Source: Lytechinus pictus
Lineage: Eukaryota > Echinodermata > Echinoidea > Temnopleuroida > Toxopneustidae
DNA: 64,000 bases
Assembly: GCF_037042905.1 (NCBI RefSeq)
Contig: NC_087251.1
Span: forward strand, 49,419,373-49,483,372
Reading direction: 5' to 3'
The position numbers and the translations under genes are program-made. How positions within the stretch are numbered: position 1 is the first letter of the stretch; every line of letters begins with the position of its first letter. The notes beneath the pieces were generated by a model. The model was not told the DNA's origin. It saw nothing but the letters and a program-made list of their open reading frames with translations, and did no database searches. Positions 21,082-32,972 of this stretch are shown one piece after another.

Positions 21082-21626
21082 CCCGGGGGGAAGGGGTACT
21101 CGACCAAAAAAGTAGTAGGTATGTGCCGCGGGCGAGACAAAAGAGGGGGCCTTGGAGCGGGCTTATTGTAAAAAGGAGGGTCCTCTGAACGGGCTTCAGA
21201 ACTACAAATGTTTGTGAAAACGGGGGGGGGGGGGCCTTGGAACGGGTCGCCTGCGTGTGAGTGCGTATGCATCCCTATGGAACGTGCATGCAGCTAGCCC
21301 GGCGGCACGGGCGCCGGGTGCGCTAGCGCAGAGGCGATGGTCGGACAGCGCTCTGCGGACGCTTTTCACCAAAATTGAGGCTCATTGTAGCAGACCAATG
21401 TGGCCGGAACGGCGTAATCGAAAATATGCGAAGCTTTGGAGCGGATTTCTTTCTTCTTTTTCCTCGATAAGAATAAAATGCTATGCTTTGGAGCGGCTTT
21501 CTTTGCTCTTTTTCTCAATAAAGCAAAAATGCTATGCCTTGGAACGGAAATTTGAGTGTAAAAATGGGGGTCCCCTCCACGGCACATACCCACTATGCAT
21601 TATATACTGAGTGCCCCCCCCCCTGG
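21082..21626. mobile_element. hAT-type MITE with G/C-tract ends
   Basis: A perfect 8-bp target duplication GTACATGT (21074-21081, 21627-21634) flanks it. The ends begin CCCGGGGGGGAAGGGGTACT and end GAGTG, ten C, TGG; subterminal GTATGTGCCG and CGGCACATAC are inverted. CTTTGGAGCGG/CTTGGAACGG is repeated inside. The open frames on both strands are products of the repeats. An 8-bp duplication supports hAT-type mobility. Confidence 0.85.
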
Positions 21627-22206
21627 GTACATGTCCGGGTACATGTACTTGTAGCATTTGGTAGCAGCATGATACTATTAATAGCTTCGTGGAATAGCAA
21701 TTGACATATAAATGCATGGGCGAGGGGGGGGGGGGGTAAACTGCCCAATTTGGATGATCCCTTTTACATGAACTTCATGATCAACTCTTGTCACGTGCCA
21801 TTAGATCATTAAAAGATATATTATATCAACATGTACATGAATATTGTCCCTGAAAGCTTAGGAAGTAATAAAGGGAATCTAACGTGCGAGATTGTAGGGT
21901 CAATTGATATGACTATGACCATGACATTGTTTGTTTACCAACCACACTCAATGATTGACCTCAGATAATAATAATAATAATTATAACATTTGTAGGGCGC
22001 TTAATACAGGTGTTTCTAAGCGCTCAGTTTTCTGCCTATCAACTAAATTACCGGGAAAAAAAAAAAAAAAAAAACCTTGATATATTCAAAGCAAAATTTT
22101 AAACAAACAAATGCAACTAAGATGTGCACCTCAATATATAGACCAACCCACAACTGATACCTATACATTAAAAAGGTGGGTCTTTTAAGGATATAGGCTT
22201 GATACT
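21627..22206. other. Spacer with a GCGCTTAATA repeat scrap
   Basis: Near 21966-22020, (ATA)n followed by ACATTTGTAGGGCGCTTAAT is the start of a dispersed repeat also seen at 36880-37150. A long A-run is at about 22056. No gene. Confidence 0.4.
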
Positions 22207-22549
22207 GGTCTGTTAGCGAAATTATGTGGACACGGTGGACAAAAGCATGATTTTTTCTCCAGACCTTTGTTTATGTATAAGAATAAAAAATGGGGTATGC
22301 TCCAAAAAATCTGGCTGCAGGAACATAGAAAAAATGGGTGAAAATGTCAGAATTTATGAGTTTAGATTGGTCTGATATATAGACTAGCGGTAGTGCAAAA
22401 CTCAATAGCAGTGCATTATTTTGCATTGGTTTAGTTCTTGAATTCAGACCCTTTTTGAACAGATGTTCTGTTTGTCCTCACATCTCAATGCACCAAATAT
22501 CTGAATGCAGATGCTAAACAAGCCGAAGGGTGGCGGTGGAGGGGTTGAA

Positions 22550-23200
22550 TGTTGGTGTGTATGTACATATTTTGGTCTTGGGGTAAAGATGTGCAAGACA
22601 AATTTTGTGCATGTGTTGGAAATTGTGTTGCCATGGTAACAGTGTATTATGGCAAAAATAAGGTAAAAGTCTTGCAGTTAGAACTACTTCCTCTGTTTTC
22701 ATCCGATTCACATGAAATTTGGCACACACATTGGTCTTGAGGTGAGGATGTCTAAGACACATTTTTGTGTGTCTTTCAGAAATCTTGTTGCCATGGTAAC
22801 AACATATTATATGGTGAAAATTGGGGGGGGGGGGGAAATACTTGCAATTCAAACTGCTTCATCAGTTTTCAATCAATTCTCATGAAATTTGGCACACACA
22901 TTGGTATTAAAGTAAAGATGTACACGGCACTTTTTGTGTGTGTTTCAGAAATTGTGTTGCCATGGTAACAACATATATGGCAAAATTTAGGTAAAAACGT
23001 TGCAATTTGAACTACTTCATCAGTTTTGAACCAATTCTCATGAAATTTGGCTCACACATTTGCCTTGAGGTAAAGATGTGCAAGAACCATTTTTTGTGTG
23101 CATTTGTCAGAGAGTGCATTGCCATGGTAACCACATATGATGGCCAGAAATGCAGGAAAACTCATTGTGGATCAAACTTCTTCCCCTGCCAGTGCTCATA
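22550..23200. repeat. Tandem units with RFX X-box motif, left arm
   Basis: About four units of roughly 160 bp each contain GTTGCCATGGTAAC or one mismatch (22627-22640, 22787-22800, 22956-22969, 23118-23131) and CATGAAATTTGGC(A/T)CACACA. The inverted array in the right arm has its sites at 26592-26605, 26755-26768, 26916-26929 and 27076-27089. GTTGCCATGGTAAC matches the full RFX X-box consensus (GTNRCC, two bases, RGYAAC). Whether any protein binds is not known. Confidence 0.85.
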
Positions 23201-23265
23201 AATGTTGAAAGAAATATTCATCTTGGGGTAAAGATTCATATTAAATTTTAAATGTCTTCTAAACT

Positions 23266-23752
23266 AGTGCTTCTCAACCTTTTTTTTACTCGAAGACCAC
23301 TTTGACTCTCATATTTGTTTCGAGGCCCATCACCTACCCAAAATTTAAGAAAACGTCAATTTTGATGAAAAAAAACGTTTCATTAAATTTGAACACAAAG
23401 CTCTGAAGCACATTCGCAACAAGCTGTTTGAGAACTAACCTGCATTCGGAAATGTCCGGTAAATGGGCGACAATTAACTACATACACAATATGCATGCAC
23501 TTGAGGTTTACATCAAAGTTGGATCGAAAACATCATATTGTAAAGTGTGCATGTATATGCTTTGCAACATGCATGATACCAAAAAAGTGTGCTTAGATTT
23601 TGTTTGACCCAAGTAGACCGATCGGACAAAACATTTTAACATGTTCAGAAAGTATATGTGTATACTATAGTTTTCCCCTATTTTTTTTTCTCTCTCTCTT
23701 CAGCTTATCGCGGCCCACCAGTGGGCCGCGAAGCACCGGTTGAGAAGCGCTG
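23266..23752. mobile_element. hAT-Charlie-like MITE inside the left arm
   Basis: The ends AGTGCTTCTCAACC and GGTTGAGAAGCGCTG are inverted repeats of the CAGNGNTTCTCAACC type. The target duplication is TTCTAAACT (23257-23265, 23753-23761). The hairpin GCGGCCCACCAGTGGGCCGC lies near the right end. The corresponding site in the other palindrome arm is empty. Confidence 0.88.
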
Positions 23753-23941
23753 TTCTAAACTGCATTAAAATGTTCACGCCAGATTGTGGGGGTATTAATC
23801 ACCTTCAGTAATATTTCTAGGTTTTGGGCGGAGGGGCGGGACTGGTCCTTAAAATCTGACATCAAAATAAAGAAGGTTAAAGGCGGTAGCCATTAGGAAC
23901 ATAAACATGATAAACACTCTTAAAATAAGCATCCCCTCAAG

Positions 23942-24143
23942 GGCATAGGCTGGGGGTACACTGGGTAAATGTGAAACCTTTCGCTGAGGCAGAGGAGTTC
24001 CAACACTGGCAAGCAAATCGAAATGTGTACCCCTTCTACTTTCAACAGCTGATTTTCCAAACCTTAGTTCCACCTCCCCAAGATGTGCACCCCTCCCCAT
24101 ACCACTTTTAGTTCTACCTCCCATGTTCAAACCAGTCTACGCC
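23942..24143. mobile_element. Small MITE in the left arm
   Basis: GGCATAGGCTGG and CCAGTCTACGCC form the ends; CCCCTCA(A)GG / CCCTCAGGG flank it. The right arm (around 25715) lacks the segment, confirming an insertion. The minus-strand open frame across it is not a gene. Confidence 0.6.
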
Positions 24144-25869
24144 TTTGTCCCTCAGGGGTCTTTGCATTTTTAAAGCGAGACATTATTCCTTTTTTTTGGG
24201 GGGGAGGGTCTTTAGAAAATGACCTTAAAAAAGTAAAATTTAAAGGATTATGACTAGGAACTTACCCCCCCCCCTGAAAAAAATAGGGGGCTGATATATT
24301 TTTTTAGCATAATAATGCCCCCCTTAAAAGGTAAGAAGAGTCCTTTGCACTTTAGACCATTCATTTGAAGTTTAATGCATTCTGCTTTGATTAAAAAAAA
24401 TTTACGGTACCCAATTAATCATTGTTTATTTATATTCTCCTACTCAGTCTTTTATTCATATTCCGTTGTAACTTTATCACATCACTCTTGATTTTGAGCT
24501 TCACCATACCATCTCTTTCTGTTCCTCTCCGTTTTTTACTCTGTTCTCTCTCCAATTATATTTTTTCTGACATATTATAAAGTGTACCTTTAATCATGCA
24601 ACTAATTATAGAAATATATATATATATACAAAAATCTCTGTACTTGTTTTAGAAATTCACTTGCAAATCCATGACTCAATAACATACCATATCAAAAATA
24701 AACATATGTGCACAATAAATTTTAGCCTTCTATTTTCTTTCATTTAATTTTTTTCATTTTAATTCTGTGACAGCCCCTGCTTTCTGCTTTATACATCTTA
24801 CATCTCCCATTGTCAAAAAATGAATATTATGTTTCAGTAGCAAAATTGTTGGATGCAAACTCTGACTGTCATAAAAAGATGCAAATAATTTTCCATTGGA
24901 GTAAAGACAAACGTATTCACTGTTCATTGAGGAAATGATGACTTTTTATTTCTCTACATATAATTATATTCTAGTCATATCCCTTTCAGATGGTGGTACA
25001 TGTAACTGCAAGAATGGGAAAACTTAGTGACAAAACTAAAATTTTCACAGAGGATTTTCAGAAAATAACTAAATCCATTTTTGTCAAGCAACAGTTATTC
25101 CATTCTGAATGCTGCAACCTTGTTAATATGAAATTGATGCACCTTTACCAAAATAGAATATCATGACAGTCATTTTTTCAATTCTTTAAACTAGACATTA
25201 AATATTGCTAATAGTAGTATTCAGGACAGAGTGTAGCCAAAATGGAGTTTAAAAGATTATGAAGGGAAAAAATGTCATGGTATTATATTTCGGTGTATGT
25301 GTAAGCATTCAAAATGGAATAATTGTTGCTAGATAATAATGAATTAAAATAGCAAAGAAAAATGAGGGAGATAAAGAGGGGGAGAGAGGAAACAAAACAA
25401 GAAGAAGGTATGGTAAAGCTCAAAAGTGCAAAAAGTGATGTAAGAAAGTCAGAGTAGGAACTGAAATGAACAAAGACTGAGTAGAAGATAAATAAAACAT
25501 TGATTATAAATTGGGCACCGGAAATGATCTTTTATCAAAGCAGAATGTTTTAGGCTTTAAATTAATACGCTGAAGTGTAAAGGATTTTTCTTCCCCCCCC
25601 TTTTTTTTTTTGGGGGGGGGGTTAAGTTCCTAGTCGTAATAATTTCCTTTTACTCTTTATGTGGCAATTTTCGAAAGCCCCCCCCCCCAAAAAAAAAAAA
25701 AAATGGAAGGGGTGCTTTTTTAAAGAGTGTTTCAGTTCCTAATTGTCATAGCCTTTAACCTTCTATATTTTTATGTTGTCAGTTTTTAAGGACCTCCTCC
25801 GCCCCCCAAAAAAGAACCTATAAATATTATTGAAGATGGTTAATACCCTGCGCTATTATATGACGTTAA

Positions 25870-26465
25870 AGGGGAATCCAACCCAAATAGACACTTGTTT
25901 TGAGAGGAAAAGGGAAAATCAGACAAGTTTATAGGTCGAAGTTTGAACAATATCGGACAAACCATAAGAAATTTGTGAATATATAAAAATAAAAGTTGTA
26001 AACATTGGTAATCACTATACCCATGAAGACTTCAAATTGGCCGCATATGTCATGTCATAGTGATGTAAGGCAAGAACCACTCTTCCATGTACTGGTATTG
26101 GCTAAAATGTCTTTTTTCAAAAGTTTTACTTCAAATTATATTTTTCTATCATGAGGACATAAAACAATATATATACTATACCGGGTTTATATTACGGCCC
26201 CAATGGAAGTAGGGATTTAGGAGAAAACCAAAAATCCTGATAATTAAGTACAAGGCCTATGGGAAAAATGTCCTTGCGGCCTCGCCCCTTGTCATAATTT
26301 ACTTACCCAGTTGCCAATTTGAAATCTACATACTAGTAGTCTTAGGGATCTTAATTTTAAGGCAGCCATAACTTTATTTTGCATTTCCGATTTCTATCAA
26401 ACTGTCACCATTCATATTTTTCTCTTTTTCCACACAACATTTTATGACCAACGCTTGATTCCCCT
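25870..26465. mobile_element. TTAA-flanked MITE inside the right arm (AGGGGAATCC family)
   Basis: TTAA at 25866-25869 and 26466-26469 flanks AGGGGAATCCAACCC at the left and GATTCCCCT at the right. The left palindrome arm has no such sequence at the matching place. No coding capacity. Confidence 0.85.
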
Positions 26466-27626
26466 TTAACACTGAATATGAATCTTTACCCAAAATGAAT
26501 ATTTGTGTCAACTTTTATGAGAACAGGCTGAAAACTGAGAAGTAGATTGATCCACAATGAGTTTTCCCCGCATTTCTGGCTATCATATGTGGTTACCATG
26601 GCAATGCACTCTCTGACAAATGCAACAAAAAAGTTCTTGCACATCTTTACCTCAAGGCCAATGTGTTAGCCGTATTTCATGAAAATTGGTTCAAAACTGA
26701 TGAAGTAGTTCAAATTGCAAGGTTTTTACCTAAATTTTGCCATATAAATATGTTGTTACCATGGCAACACCATCTCTGAAACACACACAAAAAGTGCCTT
26801 GTACATCTTTACTTCAATAGCAATGTGTGTGCCAAATTTTATGTGGATTGATTGAAAACTGATGAAGCAGTTTGAATTGTAAGTTTTTTTCCCAATTTTC
26901 ACCATATAATATGTTGTTACCATGGCAACAAGATTTCTGAAAGACACACAAAAATGTGTCTTAGACATCCTCACCTCAAGACCAATGTGTGTGCCAAATT
27001 TCATGAGAATCGGATGAAAACGGAGGAAGAAGTTCTAACTGCAATACTTTTACCTTAGTTTTGCCATAATACACTGTTACCATGGCAACACAATTTCCAA
27101 CACATGCACAAAATTTGTCTTGCACATCTTTACCCCAAGACCAAAATATGTACATACACACCAACATTCAACCCCTCCACCGCCACCCTTCGGCTTGTTT
27201 AGCATCTGCATTCAGATATTTGGTGCATTGAGATGTGAGGACAAACAGAACATCTGTTCAAAAAGGGTCTGAATTCAAGAACTAAACCAATGCAAAATAA
27301 TGCACTGCTATTGAGTTTTGCACTACCGCTAGTCTATATATCAGACCAATCTAAACTCATAAATTCTGACATTTTCACCCATTTTTTCTATGTTCCTGCA
27401 GCCAGATTTTTTGGAGCATACCCCATTTTTAATTCTTATACATAAACAAAGGTCTGGAGAAAAAATCATGCTTTTGTCCACCGTGTCCACAAGTAGGGTA
27501 TTTTTTACGCTAACAGACCGGACTATGATGTGCTGTTACATATTTCACAAACTGATTTTTTTCTTCAATTTTAAGGTTTTTAAATTTTTGGACATGGTTG
27601 CTGGGAGCCCTGTCACATTTGCTGTG

Positions 27627-28920
27627 TGGCGGCCATACAGCGAGTCGAAAACAGCCATTTTATTCATTTTTGTCTCACCTGCATAGCAGAGTGAGACTTT
27701 AGGCGCCGCTTTTCTGACGGCGGCGGCGGCGTCAACACCAAATCTTAACAGAAGGTTTTAAGTTTTTGCAATGACAGCATAACTTTGAAAGTATATGGAC
27801 CTAGTTCATGAAACTTGGCCATACGGTTAATCAAGTATTACTGAATATCTTGCCTTCAGTTTCAGGTCACATGACCAAGGTCAAATGTCATTTAGGGTCA
27901 ATGAACTTGGACCGTGTTGGGGGAATCAAAATCTTAACCTAAGGTTAAGCTTTTGAAATGTCATCATAACTTAGAAAATATATGGACCTAGTTCATGAAA
28001 CTTAACTTGGACATAAGGTTAATCAAGTATTACTGAACATTTTGTGCGAGTTTCAGATCACATGACCAAGGTCAAGGGTCATGTAAGGTCAATGAACTTT
28101 GGCCAAGTTGGGGGTATTTGTTGAATTACCATCATAACTTTGAAAGTGTATTGGTCTAGTTTATAAAACCTGGACATAAGAGTAATCAAGTATCATCTTG
28201 TGCGCATTTCAGGTCACATGACCAAGGTCAAAGGTCATTTAAGGTCAATGAACTTTGGCCATGTGGGGGGGTATTTGTTGAATTACCATCATATCTCTGT
28301 AAGTGTATTGGTCTAGTTCATAAAACGTGGACATAAGAGTAACCAAGTATCACTGAACATCTTGTGCGAGTTTCAGGTCACATGACCAAGGTCAAAGGTC
28401 AATGGACTTTAGCCATGTTTGGGGTATTTGTTGAATTACTATCATAACTCTGTAAGTATATTGGTCTAGTTTATAAAACTTGGACATAAGAGTCATCAAG
28501 TATCACTGAACATCTCATGCGAGTTTCAGGTCACATGAACAAAGTCAAAGGTCATTTAAGGTCATTGAACTTTGGCCATTTTAGAGGTAATTATTAGATT
28601 GCTGTCATAACTTTCAAAGTTAGGTATAGTGTATAAAATGTGGATATAGGGGTAATCAAGTATCACTTACAAGTTTTAGGTCACATGATCAAGGTCAAAT
28701 GTCAATGAACATAGTATTGTATCATTATATGAATGGTGTTTTTTGTGAATAATTATTTATAGTAGTTTTCAAAATCAGCACTGCTGCTACATTGAATCAC
28801 GTGATGCAGGTGAGACCACCAGAGGCATTCCACTTGTTATTTAAACCACCTAGGTACATGCATATGGAGCTGGTACGAAAGTGTTAAAACAGCTGATTTT
28901 GACTCACCATACGGCCGCCA
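27627..28920. mobile_element. TCTCACCTGCATAGC element, copy B, inside a short inverted repeat
   Basis: Copy B runs 27670-28838 with the same 5' block, five to six tandem units of about 164 bp and 3' block as copy A. It is enclosed by GGCGGCCATACAGCGAGTC (27629 on) and GACTCACCATACGGCCGCC (to 28920), an imperfect 36-bp inverted repeat. The element therefore probably landed inside an older palindromic element. Confidence 0.7.
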
Positions 28921-29509
28921 TAGAGCCGCCATAGAGAAAATGTGATTGAGGTATAATCAACAGTACAGTTTTGACTTTTATATACCATTACTCCAGAATT
29001 GTCATTTTAAAAGAAGAACATGTAAATATGCAACATAAGTACATCTATACATGATTGTACATGTATTTATAAGCTTTAACATGACGGTGAATGGGGAGTA
29101 GCTTTTAAATGCCGACGCTACAAGACACATGTACACGTATGCCGGCAATGCCCAATCTTATCAATCAATACGCAGTAGTGCACGTCCACTTCACATGATC
29201 TGACCAATGTGGTAATGACTTTTATCCTACATTGCAACTAGACATTTCTGTGCGACTATAACTCATACTAAAATCCCCAGGGCTCTTTTCTACTTTCTTC
29301 TTTGGCTCTCTTGAGCATTTCAAGGTAAAGTTGCCTCTCCCCATGTACGTTTTTTCCCCTGATAGCAGGTGATGTTTTTTCTGTTATTTGCAAATTTACT
29401 TGTCACTCCATTATTGTTTGTTTGTTAATTTGCTTCTGTAACTCAAATGTGCATACTAGAAAAGGATTGCTTGGCTCCTACTATCACTGTACTTGTTAAG
29501 GGGGTCAAA
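28921..29509. other. No gene seen
   Basis: Mixed sequence. A splice-like CAAG|GTAAAG at 29324 has no supported exon in front of it. Confidence 0.4.
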
Positions 29510-29690
29510 ACAAATTAAGGGAATGCTTGCCAATGGTACTGTTTTGTTTTTGATATTTGTTAAGAGTAGGGTTTCACATGCCAATACTTGTTTAGGGGTG
29601 CATTTTCAGAACATGGAAAATACCCGTTAAGGGTGCTTTTCGAAACCCCATGGTATCCACTCGTCAATGGAATTGTCCCCCCCCCTGGTA
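29510..29690 (-). mobile_element. Inverse copy of the 20112-20310 repeat
   Basis: GGGTTTCACATGCCAATACT, GGTGCTTTTCGAAACCCCAT and GGTATCCACTCGTCAATGGA are reverse complements of the 20112-20240 sequence with few changes. It ends in a C-run. Confidence 0.65.
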
Positions 29691-30074
29691 AAAAACAACA
29701 TCAACAAAATTGAAGACCCAGGAAGACATGACTGACATTAAAAGCAGGATAGGGGAGGGGGGGGGGCTTGGTATACAATATGATTTGGATGTGTGCTGCG
29801 GAAATGTTGCTCATTTTCACCTGAAAATTTCCATTCCAAACTCTTATCAAGCAAAACAGGAATTGGCATTCTTCCAGAGTGATCTCTTTGTTGCTGTGGC
29901 AGTCTGGTTGCTTCTATCAATTATATTGCAGAGCATCCTGTATACATTGCTATAAAATAAAGAAAATTGTTTAAAGTATTTTTTTAGATATTAAGTTCAT
30001 TTTGAATTCAAAATAGTGAAGCTATATATATAATTAGAATGCACACAACTTGTTAAGATTCACTTTACTTTTAC

Positions 30075-30437
30075 CCCAGGGGGGGGGGGCAGTCAAATAT
30101 ATTGTTGTACACACGCGTGGCTGCGGGCCACATGTGCACTCATTAAGGGTATAAAAAACACTGATTAAAGAAAAAGGAGTAGTTTTTAAAGACTGGTCAA
30201 TGGTCAATCGCAGGGTCAAACGTGTTAAGGGTATTTTTTAATTTCCTCAAGCTTTTTCCCCGGGTGCATGTTCTGGTGACAACTTGCTAAGGGGGCAAAA
30301 TGTGTAAATAAAGCCTGCGAAAAGCTTGTTTAGGGGGTTATTTTGCACACAGAGAAAAACTTGTTTCGGGGGTGTTTGAAAATAATTTGGCCACGTGTGT
30401 GTACAGCAATACATTTTTCTGGCCCCCCCCCCCCCCG
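30075..30437. mobile_element. hAT-type MITE with G/C-tract ends, second family
   Basis: The ends begin CCCA followed by a G-run, CAGTCAAATATATTGTTGTA, CACACGCGTGGC, and close with GGCCACGTGTGTGTACAGCA, ATACATTTTTCTGG and a C-run. Flanking ACTTTTAC (30067-30074) and ACTTCTAC (30438-30445) form an 8-bp duplication with one mismatch. No coding content. Confidence 0.82.
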
Positions 30438-30445
30438 ACTTCTAC

Positions 30446-31536
30446 CTAGCATTAGCTCAATTATCATCACCTGTAGAAACTAAGCCTGCATTTTATTATC
30501 CATATAATGGTAGAAGCCAGGGGCTTTGATATTGTTAAGCAATAGGCCTACTCTCTACATTGTAAAACCTATTGTATTTTCTCACCATAACAAACAGCAT
30601 TTGCAAGCTGGGATTTTCCATTTTCTCATATGTGTACATACCTACATATGATGTGCAGATCTGTGACCTTCTTTTTTCAACGAGCAAATATTCTGTATAC
30701 AGTCTTGCACACTGCAAACAATTGCTGAAGTATTTGATCATCATGGTTCTTTCTTGAGACTTGTACTGGGCGTGACTGCAACATTTAAGTAAAACATTTT
30801 CATTGATATGTATTAGTAGGTGTAGAGTGATAAATTGTGAGTTTGGGGCAGAAAGAAAGGATATAGCTAGGCATTATTTGTACTGGGCATTGTATATTAT
30901 GATTGAAATTCTGCGATATTGAAAAAAATAATGATGGTTTTATGATTATATTGATTGTGGTAACATCATATGCCCAAAATATTGTCGATTATGAAAAGTT
31001 GATCTCTAGTGACCACAAATGCTGCTCTATATTGCTACTTAAAACCAACTCCGAAGTTCATAAAGTTGATACCCAAATGCAGGGGCGGGGGGGGGGGGTG
31101 GGCTTCAGCCCCCCACTTTTTTCCAAAACCGTGTACAAAACCGGAGAAATGACCATATGATTGCGATTGGTTTAGCCATTTTGTTTATTGCAGACAAGGG
31201 TTTTGATTTAAGAAAATGTACATATGAATTGTACCTGGATGCTATATTTGTATTGAATTTCTACTCACAGCTCACAAAGGATGTGAGGTTTACTGTTGAA
31301 CTCGACATTCTTTCCTGTTTTTAAGTATCTATTTTCAGCTGTTTTCTCAATTTCTATCCCTTAAGTCCCTGGAAATTTCACTGATTATTGTATGTACATG
31401 TAGTATCCAATGTGTGTGTTGCCTAATGTAGGTGAATGCTGTAGCTTATTGTTTGTCTGACGGTTCTACATAAAACATAATGATTATAATAATTTGGTTA
31501 TTTATAATGTGTTGCACTATGTATCTGCGCTCACAG
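30446..31536. other. No gene seen; hAT-like scrap near 31080
   Basis: AT-rich. 31080-31170 holds CAGGGGCGG with G- and C-runs (see 9779). No exon is supported. Confidence 0.4.
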
Positions 31537-31790
31537 ATTTATTATTTCCTTGGTCATTGGAGTCAATCAGGCATTCCTGCACACAATGTATGCACATCAT
31601 CCACTCCCTGGGGAGTATTCCAACCAGTGGCCATTGATGTACACACAATACTGGGCAGGCTACAATGATTTTTCACATCCTACTGACTTGTATTCATTTC
31701 GCACCTTGGTGGAGAGTGGCAAAGTGTTGATTGATGCCTTGCCAATGGATGTTAGGCCACTGAGATTCAAATACACACACATAAGGTGAT
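31537..31790 (+). repeat. Dispersed repeat resembling a coding exon
   Basis: An open frame of about 84 codons follows a CAG acceptor-like site. However, ACAATGTATGCACATCATCC, ACTCCCTGGGGAGTATTCCA recurs on the other strand at 36965-37015, next to the GCGCTTAACACATC block. TGGAGAGTGGCAAAGTGTTG, TGCCTTGCC is a stock phrase of LINE/SINE 3' regions in aquatic animals. I therefore treat it as a repeat rather than a gene. Confidence 0.6.
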
Positions 31791-32070
31791 GTCTTGTGGC
31801 GAGACTACAAACACATCGCTTATTTTTGTGTGTGCTATAATGGCAAAGACTACTATGCAGCTTCGTTTGAGGTTATAGGCTAACATGTATAGGATGTCAT
31901 GAGCTGCAGAAACAGCCCCACCCCCATAGAATAGTGCTAGGGGGGGTTGTAACTGTAATTATTTTTTTTTCACTGAGCATGTTAATTATTTCTCTGAAAA
32001 TCAAGAGGGGGGGGGGGGGATTTTCAAATTATTTTTTTAATGAAAATTGACTGTGACACATGAGACGAGA
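31791..32070. other. No gene seen
   Basis: Low-complexity G- and T-runs precede the satellite. Confidence 0.4.
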
Positions 32071-32074
32071 AAGT

Positions 32075-32972
32075 TTTAAAAATTAGATTGAAGGGCCCTG
32101 CCTCAAACCCATATGAAGGACAATTTAAAAAATTAGATTTAAGGGCCCTGCCTCAAGCCCATATGAAGGATAATTAAAAAAATTAGATTAAAGGGCCCTG
32201 CCTCAAACCCATATGAAGGATAATTTGAAAAATGAGATTGAAGGGCCCTACCTCAAACCCATATAAAGGATAATTAAAAAAAATTGATTGAAGGGCCCTA
32301 CCTCAAACCCATATGAAGGATAATTAAAAAAATTAAATTGAAGGGCCCTGCCTCAAACCCATAGGAAGGATAATTAAAAAAATTAGATTCAAGGGCCCTG
32401 CCTCAAACCCATATGAAGGATAATTTAAAAATTTTGATCAAAGGGCCCTGCCTCAAACCCATAGGATAATTTAAAAAATTAGATTGAAGGGCCCTGCCTC
32501 AAACCCACATGAAGGATGATTTTAAAAATTAGATTAAAGGGTCCTGCCTGAAACCCATATGAAGGATAATTTAAAAAATAAGATTGAAGGGCCCTGCCTC
32601 AAACCCATATGAAGGATAATTTAAAAAATAAGATTGAAGGGCCTTGCCTCAAACCCATATGAAGGATAATTTAAAAAATTAGATTGAAGGGCCCTGCCTC
32701 AAACCCATATGAAGGATAATTTAAAAAATAAGATTGAAGGGCCCTGCCTCAAACCCATATGAAGGATAATTTAAAAAATAAGATTGAAGGGCCCTGCCTC
32801 AAACCCATATGAAGGATAATTTAAAAAATAAGATTGAAGGGCCCTGCCTCAAACCCATATGAAGGATAATTTAAAAAATTAGATTAAAGGGCCCTGCCTC
32901 AAACCCATATGAATGATAATTTTAAAAAATAGATTGAAGGGCCCTGCCTCAAACCCATAGGAAGGATAATTA
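32075..32972. repeat. 50-bp satellite, about 18 units
   Basis: The unit contains GAAGGGCCCTGCCTCAAACC, CATATGAAGGATAATTTAAA. The exact 50-bp spacing is visible at 32581, 32631 and onward. Units at the left are more diverged and vary in length; those at 32570-32860 are nearly identical, so the array has been homogenised recently in its right half. It adjoins a truncated TTAA MITE, whose left end the array seems to have replaced. Confidence 0.95.

Larger units (their letters stand above)
22207..27519. mobile_element. 5.3-kb palindromic element with X-box repeat arms
   Basis: The ends GGTCTGTTAGCG (22207) and CGCTAACAGACC (ending 27519) start two inverted arms. The outer 400 bp (22228-22640 against 27076-27490) are nearly identical. 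The match continues inward more loosely: 24373-24540 against 25400-25560 and 25086-25112 against 25304-25332, so the axis is near 25209. Later insertions make the arms unequal: a hAT-type MITE (23266-23752) and a 200-bp MITE (23942-24143) on the left, and a TTAA MITE (25870-26465) on the right. About 480 bp at 24600-25085 also has no partner. No transposase is visible, and the short open frames are mirror copies in the two arms. Target duplication is not evident. Confidence 0.88.

Noticed and set aside
22549..22968. Open frames containing GKDVQDKFCACVGNCVAMVT, with mirror copies at 26756-27167
   Set aside because: They come from the tandem units in the palindrome arms and appear in both arms; no coding signal.
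31550..31789. Open frame that looks like a terminal exon after a CAG site
   Set aside because: Its sequence recurs at 36965-37015 in another repeat context and contains stock LINE/SINE phrases, so it is a repeat.
32075..32972. CRISPR-like array
   Set aside because: Units are contiguous 50-bp repeats without unique spacers, in a eukaryotic genome.
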